Source: Prunus persica (lineage: Eukaryota; Streptophyta; Magnoliopsida; Rosales; Rosaceae). From it: a stretch of 64,000 nt of DNA. The position numbers and the translations under genes are program-made. The stretch covers positions 18,196,919 to 18,260,918 of the forward strand of contig NC_034010.1 of NCBI RefSeq assembly GCF_000346465.2, in the 5' to 3' direction. The stretch's first letter is position 1, and each line of letters opens with the position of its first letter. The notes beneath the pieces were generated by a model, which was not told where the DNA came from, ran no database searches, and saw nothing but the letters and a program-made list of their open reading frames with translations. Of this stretch, positions 33,249-44,490 are shown one piece after another.

Positions 33249-36132
33249 ATGGCGCAACCAGGCCAACTGCCCATACACCCCCAAATCCAAATGCCACCTA
33301 CCACCCTAATACCCATACCCGGATCCGAACCCGCCCAATCAGCGGCCCTGAAGCGCCGCCGAGAGGACGAGTATCCTCCGGTGTTGGCCGGGCCGGAGCC
33401 CCAGGAACCCGGGGCCAAGCGCCGCGCCAAGGCCCAAGACGTCATCTTCAGAATCGTTGTTCCGTCGAGGCAGATCGGCAAGGTCATAGGCAAAGAGGGG
33501 TGTCGAATCCAGAAGATTCGCGAAGAGACCAAGGCCAATATCAAAATCGCCGACGCCATCGCTGTGTGTAACTCTCTCCTCGATTTCTTTTCTTTAGGGT
33601 TTCGTAATTTTTTTTTACTGTTGTTTTGGGTTTTGAATTTTTTTTGCCCTTTTTGCAGAGGCACGAGGAGCGTGTGATTATAATAAGTTCGAAGGATAGT
33701 GATAACGCGAGTACTGATGCCGAGAAGGCGCTGCAGCAAATAGCTGGGTTGATTCTGAAGGTGATCAATATTGTTATTTTGTGCTTTCTTGGTTGTTACG
33801 GTCATTATGGTCAGGTTGATATTTTTTGGTTGTTATGGTCAGGTTGATATTTCTTGGTTGTTATGGTCATTATGGTCAGGTTGATATTATGAAATTGCAG
33901 GGTTCAAATTTCTTGCCTGATAGTAATCTTATGACTTAATTGGATTGAATGAAGCATTCAAGCTGTTATCTTTTATAGTACGCTTGAAACCATATGTATA
34001 ATTGCAGATAGTATTAAGTTTTCAGTTTTATGGTCTGGTTGACAATCACATCTATATTGTATAGAGGTTATTTGTGCTGAAAGTTGAGTCTTTACCTGCA
34101 AAAAGCTGCTACAAACGACCTCTCAGTTATTTCACCACCTGCTTGTTATCTTGAGGCATCTTAATTTTAGGTAGTTTTCGCCATGTAAAGAAATAATCAC
34201 AACTACTAAGTGCTAAAATTTGATGTGTTTCAATTGGATTTTCAGAGTCCTTGTGTTTCTAGCTTAAAAGGGTTAAGAGGTGATTTTGGGTTTGTGAATT
34301 TTATAATGAAATGAATGATTTCTAAATGTATGCTATTAACAGGAAGATGATAGTGGTGCTGAGGCAGCAAAAGTTGGTGCAGGACATGTGGCAGCCAATA
34401 CCATTAGACTTTTGATTGCTGGGTCCCAAGCAGGTTCATTAATTGGGATGTCTGGCCAGAATATTGAGAAATTGCGGAACTCCTCTGGTGCCACGATCAC
34501 AATTCTTGCTCCAAATCAGTTGCCTTTGTGTGCATCTGCCCATGAATCTGATCGAGTGGTACAGGTGAGTTTGTCAGCATTTTGAATTCAAAATGGTGAT
34601 GTGGCTTTTGGTACTTTTCGTTATTTGAGATTGTTGGTTGATCTTGATATGTAAGATTGAAAAACATTTTTGTGTTAACGGTTTGGCTTTATCTTACAGA
34701 ACCTGTACTTAGTTTTGGCTCTACTATTTTTTCTCTATCAAGGTTGACTGATAATTGACGTTATTATTAGGTATCAGGTGATGTGCCTGCTGTTCTGAAG
34801 GCTTTGGAAGAGATTGGTGATCAACTAAGGTTACATTAAATTCTTGTTTACATGGTGTTCCGAACTATTCTTGCTCATTCTTCTTTTCTGAAGTCAATTT
34901 GCTTGACCTTCTATCAATTTAATGTTGTTTAGAGAAAACCCACCCCGACAAGTGATTTCCATCAGTCCAGCATATAACTATACAACAATTCGACCACCTC
35001 AAGTTCAACCGTACATGGACCCAACTTCAGGTTATTCCACACTTTCCATATAAAAATAACTAAACATTACAAACGCCACCTTATTCGGTTCTATCAAGTT
35101 TTAATTTTTTGTCTCATAACCACATCATCTTTAGGACAACCAATCTTGCAGCTGAATATATAACCTTCGAGATGGTGATATCGGAAACACTAGTTGGTGG
35201 GTTGATTGGTAGATGCGGCTCCAACATTCAAAGGATCAGAAATGAGTCTGGAGCAATGATCAAGGTGGGCTGGGTTTTATCGTTGAGCATTTATAAGCAG
35301 TGTCCCTGGTTTAAAGTGGTCATTCTCATTTATAGTTCTCAATCATTTGGTTTTTCCTGTGAATTACTTTGTGTTTTATGGTAGCTAATATGGTTTTGTG
35401 TTTTGTAGGTTTATGGCGGGAAAGGTGCGCAAAAACATAGGCAAATTCAGTTTTGCGGTAGTGCACAACAGGTTATCCATATTTTTTTTTTTGGTACCTT
35501 TCTTGCCAATTTGTTGTAAAAACCATCACTGAGTCAGTGAAAAATGTTGTGTTAAAGCCACTGTAGCATGGACTGAGGACTGAGTGATGGATTGTAGTTT
35601 GTCATTTATCTAAGCGCCATCATTAAGAAAACAGAAAATTGAAAGAATAAATTTTATACAAATTCTTGTCCAGAAATAAAGTCGTTTTTAGTAACTAGTT
35701 CCACTTTAGATTATTTAATAAATTGTTGCCAAGAGAGTGCTTGCAGTTGGGTGGTGTTGGGCTGAATGTTATCTTTTTAACCTTCCATATTTCAGAACAC
35801 TACCAACAAGTTAAATTAATTTTTGAAATGCAAACTTTGTAATTTGAAAAGGCTCAGGTTGCTTAGTCGAGAAGCAAGTATGCTGGTATTTTATTTATTT
35901 ATTTAAAATATATGGACTTTTCATTCACACAAAATCTTTGGTTGTGTACCAGGTGGCACTGGCAAAGCAGAGGGTTGATGAGTACATATATTCTCAGCTG
36001 ATACAACAAGCTGGTGCTCAACAGCCAGCGTAAGTTTCCTGCGTTAATGCTTTTTTCTTTTTATCCACGTCTCCATTCAGCTGTCACATGTTGCTAGCAT
36101 ATATAACATGATTCTAGAAGAGTGATATTGTC

Positions 36133-36166
<34 letters not shown>

Positions 36167-36254
36167 AACTTCTTACCGAGGATGTATAAGTTTAGTTGCT
36201 CTATTTAGCCTATTTCTAATCTAATACAGATGTTCTATCCTCAGTTTACAGTGA
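33249..36254 (+). CDS. Triple KH-domain RNA-binding protein, 9 exons
   Basis: Exons: 33249-33563, 33659-33760, 34343-34564, 34771-34829, 34933-35030, 35152-35264, 35409-35471, 35953-36029, 36230-36254. All junctions are GT-AG and in phase, giving 357 aa. The N-terminus is Pro/Gln-rich with two basic patches (LKRRRED, AKRRAKAQ). Three KH domains follow, with GxxG loops GKEG (81-84), GMSG (about 174-177) and GRCG (about 285-288). This is the PCBP/FLK-like KH layout: a nucleic-acid-binding regulator of RNA processing, probably nuclear. I do not recognise the exact orthologue. The last exon adds only eight codons before the stop. Intron 8 has a CT microsatellite. The region from intron 8 onward is duplicated at 42.8 kb. 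Confidence 0.9.
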
Positions 36255-37130
36255 AAGATGAAGCAGGAAATTCAGATATTCGTCTTCCGTCTCTACATTC
36301 AGCACCACATAATCTGTTCCTGTTAACCGCTGACCCTCAGTGCTTCATAGCGAATTTATGAATGTGAGTCATGCAGTTGGATTGCCTGGAAAAAATGATG
36401 TACCAGATCATGGAAATTTGGCAATATACAGTAAATCTTGTTTGTAATGATTGCGTTTGCAAGATATTTGAAGGAGGTCAAAATCTTTTAGATGTCCGAG
36501 TGTTACTTGTAAATTCATAAGGCTTTAAAAGATAGGTCTGGTGTTTGTGCATTTTGTTGGGTTAAGAATTCAAATGAAGTTGGTCATTTGAGGATGACAA
36601 TATAAATAAACAGTAAAACCTTCGTAAGGGAAACTAAGTACAGATCTTTCAGCATAAAAACCAAGGCTTTCAATTGAAGAAACTCAACAGGGTCTTTGTA
36701 TATTAAATTACTTCCATAAAATTCTGAAACTTTACCCTTTTTTCTCTTCTCTACAAGAAAATTCATGATTTGAATGGCCGAATAAATATAGTAGTATGAT
36801 AAATGTAGTGCATATGTACACCATTTCTATTTGTTGCTTGAGCAATAGACAGGTTCTTTCCAAGTGAAACTTGTTAACGACAAAAGCAGCATGATGCCAA
36901 CAAGAGGAAAACCATAAATCTATTGTCATGCTACTATAAGCTAACCATAAATCAACAACACAAGGTTGTGCCTCTTGTGGTTCCATTAGAGCATCCAAAG
37001 TTCGTTGTATAAGTTGGAAAAAAGAAAGAAGAGAGCGGTCTAGTGATACTTCTTTCTCAATATTGAAAGAGGTCCCAGCCAATTCGAAAAAATCATTCCC
37101 CAATGATTGAAAATAAAGAGGTATTGTAAT
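36001..37130 (+). repeat. Segmental duplication, source copy (KH 3' end and flank)
   Basis: The end of exon 8, intron 8, exon 9, 3' UTR and downstream flank. The same text reappears at 42795-44490, and its last part (CTTCTTTCTCAATATTGAAAG onward) at 48463-48560. Confidence 0.9.
36135..36164. repeat. (CT)n microsatellite in intron 8
   Basis: About 14 CT units inside the last intron of the KH gene. The duplicate at 42.89 kb has a shorter CT/TG version. Confidence 0.95.
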
Positions 37131-37240
37131 ATTAGTTGGAAAGTTAAGAATTTTTTTAATTTTATTTAAGTATTTGAGATTGAATGATATTTCCTTTTAG
37201 TGATATTTCTTTTTTCAATATTAATAAAAAAAGTTATTTA

Positions 37241-37528
37241 TCTATATATATAAAGCAAAAGGCAGAGAATGGTGAAACATTCAAAATACCAGAAAATGCC
37301 CTTGGTTAATGCAAAAATTAAGAATTGAAATTATTAATTAAATGAGGATAATATGGTAAATTCACAATTTTTCGTATTAAAAAAATTAAAATTAAAAGAA
37401 AATTCAGATAATGGATCCTATTTTTATGGAACACAAATATCCATTATCTTTTTTAATTCTAAAATAAATTTAATTTTTTTTTTAAAAAAAACCTCTCGCA
37501 TGCGCGGAAGCGCGTGCAGAGAGGCTAG
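37241..37528 (+). mobile_element. Non-autonomous Helitron, copy 2
   Basis: Starts TCTATATATATAAAGC after A and ends GAGAGGCTAG before T, with a strong GC hairpin just inside the 3' end (CTCGCATGCGC-GGAA-GCGCGTGCAGAG). The duplicate locus at 48.68 kb lacks it, so an empty site is available for comparison. Confidence 0.88.
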
Positions 37529-37806
37529 TATATATATAAAGCAAAAAGCAGAAAATGGTGAAACATTCAAAATGCCAGAAAATATCCTTGATTAATGCAA
37601 ACATTAAGAATTGAAATTATTAATTGAATGATGATAATATAGTAAATTTACATTTTTTTATATATTTAAATTAAATTAAATTAAAATTAAAATCAGATAT
37701 TAGATTCCATTTTTATAGAACACAACTATTCACTATTTTTTTTAATTCTAAAATAAATTTAAAATTTTTTGAAAAAAGTCACTCACAAACGCGGAAGCGA
37801 GGTTAG
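37529..37806 (+). mobile_element. Non-autonomous Helitron, copy 3 (in tandem)
   Basis: Starts TATATATATAAAGCAAAAAG directly after copy 2 and ends GCGAGGTTAG before T. It is more diverged, and its terminal hairpin is weaker (AAACGCGGAAGCGAGG). It is a head-to-tail neighbour of copy 2. Confidence 0.78.
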
Positions 37807-38091
37807 TTTACTTTTAAATTTCATTTCAAAAAGTTGCGTTTGAATATCACAATGCTCGGACAAAAGAAATGGAAACATTGTCGGTGCCAAAGCCCAAACA
37901 GAAAAACAAAGATTAAACGCTGAAAAAAGCCTAAACAAGCGCGAGAGAGAGAGAGAGAGAGAGATATATATAAATAGAGAACCTTGGGGCAGATGGAAAG
38001 ATAAGAGCCGTCAGTCTCACTATCACCAGTCCACCCTGCAGCTCAGAGCAACCAACAACCGATCAGTGAGAGTGGAAATATTACATCAACT

Positions 38092-40197
38092 TTTCATGGA
38101 TGTAGTAATTATCATGTCTTCTTGAGTTTCAGAGGCGATGATACTTGCCAGACTTTTACCGACCACCGCTCCATAGCCTTGGTCAACGCCATGTAAGCCG
38201 GTAAGCAATCTATATTTATTCGGCCAAGCCCTTACAGCCTGTGTGGAAGTGAATCTATGCTTATATGTTATTCCTAATTTCTATTGAGCTTAGTGCCTGC
38301 TTATTATAGATCTACTTATAATTAGAAGAAATTCATGTTTAAGAGGATCAGAAAGTTCCCAGAGTACTAATTCAGAATTTGGCTCTCTTTGTTTTGATCA
38401 GTGGGTGAAGCTTAAAAGCATAGCTTATGATGGAGAAGATGTGTTGGATGAAATCAATTGTGAAGTTCTTCGGCATAAAGTAGAATTGGAGAACCATACA
38501 AAGAAAAAGGTACTAATCTTTCTTTCTGCCTCCGATCCCACTTCGTTTCGTCAGAAAATGAAACATAGAAGGAAGTCTATGAACCCATCTTTGGTGAGTG
38601 AGGCATCTTTCATTGGACTAGTTGATAAGAAAAAACACAAAGATGCAACCCTTCAAGCAATAGAGGACACAGAAAGCAACTCATTCTTTGGTAAGGATGA
38701 ATGCATCGTTGGAAGAAAGGAGGAAGTGTCAAGTATAGTTGCAACCTTGATTATCTCCAACAGTCAAGAGAGTATTTTGGTTATTGTAGGAATGGGTGGT
38801 GTAGGAAAGATAACTTCACATAGGTTAGTGTACAATGAACCTGACCGAGAAAAGATATGTCGTAGTCCTTGATGACATTTGGAACAAAAATGAACAAAAA
38901 TGGAATAGTTTGATGAGTTGTTTGTCAAAACTCCATTTCGCTCGGGGGATCACCAAGATTGTCACTAAACCTTCTATGAAACAATGTTTTGCATATTGCT
39001 CAATGTTCATGAAAGATTTCAATTGGTGAGTTGAAACACTTGAGGTATTTGGATGTTTCTAGAACCAGTATCAAAGCACTTTTCAATTCTATTGGAAAAT
39101 TTTGTAATCTACAAACATTGAGGATGACATATTGTTTCTCACTTGAAGAGTTTCCAAAGAAACTGCAAAATTTGATCAACTCGAGGCACATTTAGTTTGA
39201 TGGACATATGAGATTTCCTGTTGGTGTGGGGTGACCAACTAATCTCCAAATATTATCTAAAGTTACAGAAATGGGAGGGGTTGGGAAATATGTGCAACAT
39301 GAAGAAGAAGCATTGAAAGAAAATTTAGTGGGAAAGACAAACATATACATTTGAAGATTTGTAAGGGACCCAAATAGTATAAGGAGCGACAAGGAGGATA
39401 ATGTACCAGAAGGCCTCTAACCGCACCCTAATTTGGAAATTTTAGAGATGGATTATTTCATGGTCGCTACATTTCCATCATCGATGATCATGAGTTTGTC
39501 GTTGCCAACTCTCAGTCATCTACTTAATCTCAAACATCTTGAGATTAATAGATGGATAACTTTAAAACGTGTGGCAGCTAAGTTTTATGGATATGATGTA
39601 GTAGTTATGAGCAAGGAGACAGGGGCTTTGTTTCCAGTCTTGAAGACATTCAAATTAGTGAATGGGCCACAGAACCCCATCTCTCCTGAGGATTTGAAGA
39701 TAACTTAGTGAATTGAGGGTTGAAGCATGTGATCGATTCACGAGTCTACCAGTGAACCAGAATCCCATACTTCCCTATGACTCAGAATTTACGGTATTCC
39801 AGATGACAGAGAATACATGATATGGTTAAACCATTGGAAGTTGGAGAATCACTAGAAGGTGGCGACACAGTGGTTGTTTGAGAACCTCCGATTGAGGTAA
39901 AGGAGTGTGGCATCCAGCTAATAGTGCAGGAGCAAGAAGAGAATATGAATACGCAACATGACACCAGGGATCCTTCTTATGCAAGTGTCATTGATGGAGA
40001 TTTGGCTCAAGACGAGCCAGGAACATACTTGCTCTTCCCTAGATGGAAGCCAATAACAGATCTGATTTGGTTCGATAATCTCTTTGGGGCCTCTGATGAA
40101 GATACAGGTGTGGTGTTTACTAACACATTTTATTTTACTCCAACTATTTCTGAACAAAAGAGAGAATATAAAACAATGACACCCCAGATAAATTAGC
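38092..40197 (+). pseudogene. Chimeric NLR pseudogene A (TIR fragment + CC-type NB-ARC-LRR + TNL C-terminal domain)
   Basis: 38098-38193 encodes a TIR start (YHVFLSFRGDDTCQTFTDH, then a stop). After an intron-like gap, an exon from about 38402 gives AYDGEDVLDEINCEVLRHK, as in Rx-type coiled-coil domains, then FIGLVDKKKHKDATLQAIED and a P-loop GMGGVGK(I)TS, in which the conserved Thr after Lys is changed. Kinase-2 VVVLDDIWNKNEQKWN follows almost at once in another frame, then FAYCSMFMKDFNW and LRR remnants to about 39710. The parts between P-loop and kinase-2 and around GLPL are missing. From 39780 the text turns into a TNL-type C-terminal domain (IWLNHWKLE, VKECGIQL, ASDEDTGVVF). Many stops; not functional. 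Confidence 0.8.
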
Positions 40198-41283
40198 ATC
40201 ATGATGTATTTTTATTTTAATCTAAGCTGTTGATAGTTAATGCAACATGCCTGAAACACTTCTGTTTCATTTCAAAAGATTTCCTCTAGTGTTTGGGAAT
40301 TTTTCTTTTATTTGTATATGTTTTTAAGAGAACAGCAACCGGATGATCAAAAGCTTGTTTATCAATGGTCCTCTTTTTTTTCCTTCTTTTTTTCAAAATT
40401 GTATTTTTCGTGTTCAGAATCTCGGGCTGTATGAACGTAGGTTAAATTATGATTTTTTTAATTTGTAACAATGTCATTTTGGTGATGCCATAGGAATCAT
40501 TCTGTTCTGGTTGCAGACTGATGATTTGTGTCAATAACGACAAGCATAAACTTAAGCATTCTGCTTGGAAAATCTCTCATATATGTACTTGTTCAGTAAG
40601 ACTATTCAATTCAAAAAGGAAACTTACAATTTTGTTATAAGGGTTTGAGTTGCCTCCATAATTAGAAAACTATACAATTTTGCTCAAACTATGGTGCAAA
40701 ATATTGGTCAAATTGGTTGCTTTGGTAATGGGCCTGAAAATAATTCTGCCACCATAAAATAATCAACAAAGGATTGTCAAAAAGGGATAATCTGCGTATA
40801 GGGTAAGGTTTTCCCGACAGTCCTTTTCGTCAAGCTCAACAAAAGAAATTATGAGGCCATCTTTTATCAAAAGGCTGACAATATACCTTTCTTTTGCATG
40901 AGAGCTGCACTTTAACTGTTCGTTCTTCGTTTTCACATCATAAGGCTCTTGAAGGCTCTAAAAACATGTAAGGGGCTGTTTGGTATTCAATTTGAATACA
41001 ATTTTTTAAACTCAAACACAGAATTTGAGTCCAAAATAAAGAAAGCTTGTTTCGTAGCTCTATTTTTAAAAACTCTAACTCAAGGACAACTCAAAAATAC
41101 CATAATCATTAAAAACAAAAAATATATGTTTTTTCAGTTTTTTTTCTAACAACCCACAGTGCCTCTGATACAACACTTCAGTTTATGCTCCTACCTATTA
41201 TCTGGATATACCAAGAAAGATGTACGGTCTAATGAGGCTACTACGAAGTATTTACTCATGGGTGGGGCAAGCTCTTCTATTCT

Positions 41284-41328
<45 letters not shown>

Positions 41329-41343
41329 ATTTAGATTTCTAAA
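40198..41343. other. Intergenic
   Basis: No gene. At about 40973 a GGGGCTGTTTGG terminus typical of PIF-like MITEs occurs, but I could not find its partner end. A (TC)n microsatellite lies at 41285-41326. Confidence 0.45.
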
Positions 41344-42232
41344 CAAGGGCGGATTTACACTTGGGCTGGAGTGGGCTCCAGCCAAGTGCTGAATTTTTTA
41401 TTTTTTAATTTTTTATATTAATTTTTTTTTTGTGTGTGTGTGTAGTTTTAATAGTCTAGCCCTCTATTTAAAATAAGCCCAACTCTCTATGTAGAAATAA
41501 GCCCATTCTTGAAGCATATGGGAAATAATAAACATGCAATCCATAACTTATATAAATTTGATTAGAAGCAAACATCAGAAATTTTCTTCTAGCCACTCAA
41601 AACGCCATATTTGAACCTTCAGAGCCTAGAATAAATAGCTCTCCCCCTCTAAAAAATTGTACCAACCTATCTTCAGTGGGTTCATCAATCTTGGTATGTT
41701 TTTTTTTTTTTTAATTTTAATACTCAATTTCCAATTTTAATTGTTGTTGTTAAGTTTTTATGATTTAAGGTTCGGGTGAAAACTTTTGGGGATTGTTATA
41801 TATGTTTTATTTTTGCAACTTAAATTATTAATTAGTATATATGATTTTTCGTGTCTAGTATTTCTCGTTAGGATATCATGTCACATGATGATAATAGACC
41901 AACAAAGAGAGCAAAAACTATTCTTCAAAAAAAAAAGGGTAAAGATAACAAGGATACACACACCTTCTGCATATAATGTTGATACTTCAATTCCTGAGGA
42001 ACTTTCTCAACTCGGATCTCAAGTAGTTGAACAATGTGTTTGATTTGGTATTTATTTATATTTTGTACTTCTTTGTGTTATATTTGCTCGTAATGTGGCC
42101 TGTTTGATTTATAAAATTTTATTCACATTTTTGTTTCATGAGGAAAAAAAAAAAGTCTTATAATATATCTCCTGTTAAAAAAAAAAGAAAAAAAGAAGCC
42201 AAATCCTATTAAAATTCCTGGGTCCGCCATTG
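41344..42232. mobile_element. Non-autonomous hAT element, 889 bp
   Basis: Left end CAAGGGCGGATT; right end, read inverted, CAATGGCGGACC. The flanking 8 bases are TTTCTAAA on the left and TTTCCAAA on the right: a hAT-sized target-site duplication with one mismatch. Inside, 41878-41960 looks like the decayed N-terminus of a hAT transposase (MSHDDNRPTKRAK) but breaks at once. Confidence 0.8.
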
Positions 42233-42470
42233 TTTCCAAACATTTCCGGCATAATCAACATTGCAATGATAGTCAGTTTAAGGTTTTCTTTATACTTGAG
42301 TCGACGGCTAAAAGTGACTGGAGGTGGCCAAATTTTAAGGTTTTCCGGCCAAAGGTTTTCGTTATACTTGAGTCTCTCTCTCTCCTCCTGTCAGTATTTA
42401 ATTTTCACATCTCTCCTCTCATAGACACCACAAAGGGCAGTTTGTTTATGAAAATTTTTCACCCTCTTCC

Positions 42471-42584
42471 ATGGCTCTTGTGAGAAAAACTCAAGGGGAA
42501 ACCTCCTCTTCCAGTACTATGTGTCCTTCTCATCGATGCAGTAGTTATCACGTGTTCATGAGTTTCAGAGGCAAAGACATGTAA
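42471..42584 (+). pseudogene. TIR-domain fragment
   Basis: Reads MALVRKTQGE, then a serine-rich stretch and SYHVFMSFRGKDM, followed by a stop. It is the first ~37 residues of the same TNL family as at 51322 and 63153, truncated before the TIR core. Unrelated AT-rich sequence and then the duplicated KH 3' end follow. It keeps the upstream phrase GACACCA-CAAAGGGCAGTTTG that also precedes the 51.3-kb copy. Confidence 0.8.
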
Positions 42585-43069
42585 TGCCTACAAGAGCAAA
42601 ATAAGCATAAAACTAATTATATTGGATTGGATTGGATTCTCATAAGCAAATTTGTCATCCGATCTAATCATGTTGGTTTTGAAAATTACGGATCCAATCT
42701 AATCCACCAAATCATCGAAACCAATTGAAATTAAATTAAATTTAATTGGATTGTCGGATTGAACAGATTGGATTCAATCTTGTACACCCATAACAATCAG
42801 CATAAGTTTCCCGGGTTAATGCTTGTGTCCTTTTATCCACGTCTCCATTTGGCTGTCACATATTGGTAGCGTATATAACACGATTCTCTCTCTCTCTCTC
42901 TCTCTGTCTGTCTGTCTGTATATATCCCACTATTTAGCCTATTTCTAATATAATGCAGATGAATCCTCAGTTTACAGTGAAAGATGAAGCAGGAAATTCA
43001 GATCTCCGTCTTCCTTCTCTACATTCAGCACGACATAATCATTTCCTGTTAACCGCTGACCCTCAGTGC

Positions 43070-43762
43070 TGTTGGAAAAACAATAATCAATGACTATTTA
43101 AAATAATTATATATTAACAATATCAACAAAATAAATACTAACTGTAATACAAAATACAGTAAACAATAACAAATACAACAAACTTGGATTCGAGATAGAG
43201 GCTTGAAGATTTGATGCAATGTCCAGTAATTTCACCCATTCTCGGTGCTTGAAGTTCTATATGCTTGTAGAATGCTTTTTCTCTTTTTTGTGTGTCAAAC
43301 GAATGAGGCTTTGTTTGATTCAGTCCTGATCTCTTGGACCACAGGAGTCCAAGAGATTGTGGTCACTCACCGTTGGATATTAATCTAATGGTTCAAAAAA
43401 GTTTCTTAAAAGGAGTTCAAGATTGAGTGAACCGTTGAATTTACATCCAACGGTGAGTGACCACAAATATCTTGGACTCCTGTGGTCCAAGAGATCGGGA
43501 CTGTTGTTTGATTTAAATTTGTTGTTTGATTTAAATAAACTTATGAAACCTTATCAGAAGAGTCACAACGATTAGAAAATTAAATATTATATAATTTTAT
43601 ATAATATTCAAAGCCCAAATCGTTTTTGAAGCCCAATTGGCTTCCACTTGGCCTACTTCTATTTACTAAGTGTGGGACTTCCACACTTAATAAAGATCTC
43701 ACTCTTTCTACTTCCTATTAATGTGGGACAAATGTTCTTGAATTTCATTCAAACTTCCAATA
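43070..43762. mobile_element. Solo LTR, 693 bp, with 5-bp target duplication
   Basis: Begins TGTTGGAAAA and ends CCAATA, the expected CCAACA with one change. It is flanked by AGTGC on both sides (43065-43069 and 43763-43767). The uninterrupted sequence at 36.34 kb has a single AGTGC, which proves insertion after the duplication. No coding region. A foldback MITE is inside. Confidence 0.88.
43321..43503. mobile_element. Foldback MITE inside the solo LTR, 183 bp
   Basis: Terminal inverted repeats of about 57 bases: CAGTCCTGATCTCTTGGACC on the left and, inverted on the right, CAGTCCCGATCTCTTGGACC, continuing through GGTCACTCACCGTTGGAT. GTTTGATT occurs immediately left and two bases right of the element, a possible imprecise target duplication. 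Confidence 0.82.
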
Positions 43763-44490
43763 AGTGCTTCATAGCAAATTTATGAATGTGTGTGTCATGC
43801 AGTTGGATTGCCTGGAAACAGTGATGTACCAGATCTTGGAAATTTGGCAATATACAGTAAATCTTGTTTGTAATGGTTGCGTTTGCAAGATATTTGAAGG
43901 TCACAATCTTTTAGATGCATAAATCCTAGTGTTATTTATAAATTCAGAAGGCTTTAAAAGACAGGTCTGGTGTGTGCATTAGTTGGGTGAAGAATTCAAA
44001 CGAAGCTGGTCATTTGATGGTTCCAGCATTTTGGTCAGCGGGAGGATGACAATATAAAATGCGGAGTTGAGCACAAAAACCAAACAGATATTTCAGCATA
44101 AAAACCAAGGCTTTCAATTGAAGAAACTCAACAGGGACTTTGCAAATCAAATGACTGATACAAAATTCTTAATCCTTTACCCTTTTTTCTCTTCTCTACA
44201 TGAAAATTCTTGATTTGAATGGCCGAATAAATATAGTAGTATGATACATGTAGTGCATACGTACACCATTTCTATCTGCTGTTTGAGCAAGTTCTTTCCA
44301 AGTGAAACTTGTTAACGACAAAAGTAGCACGACGCCAACAGGAAAACAGGGGGCTGATAAGGCAATACTAATGCACCATAATAATATATAAATCCATTGT
44401 CGTGCTACTACAAGCTAACCATAGATCAGCAATACAAGGTTGTGCCTCTTGTAGTTCCATTAGAGAATCCAAAGTTCGTTGTATGAGGTA

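Larger units (their letters stand above)
42795..44490 (+). repeat. Segmental duplication, second copy of KH 3' end
   Basis: Matches 36025-37010: intron 8, exon 9, 3' UTR and flank, with frequent small changes. No upstream KH exons are present, so it is only a 3' fragment. It is interrupted at 43070-43762 by a solo LTR. Confidence 0.9.

Noticed and set aside
40973..41150. GGGGCTGTTTGG MITE start
   Set aside because: No matching inverted end could be found within a reasonable distance.
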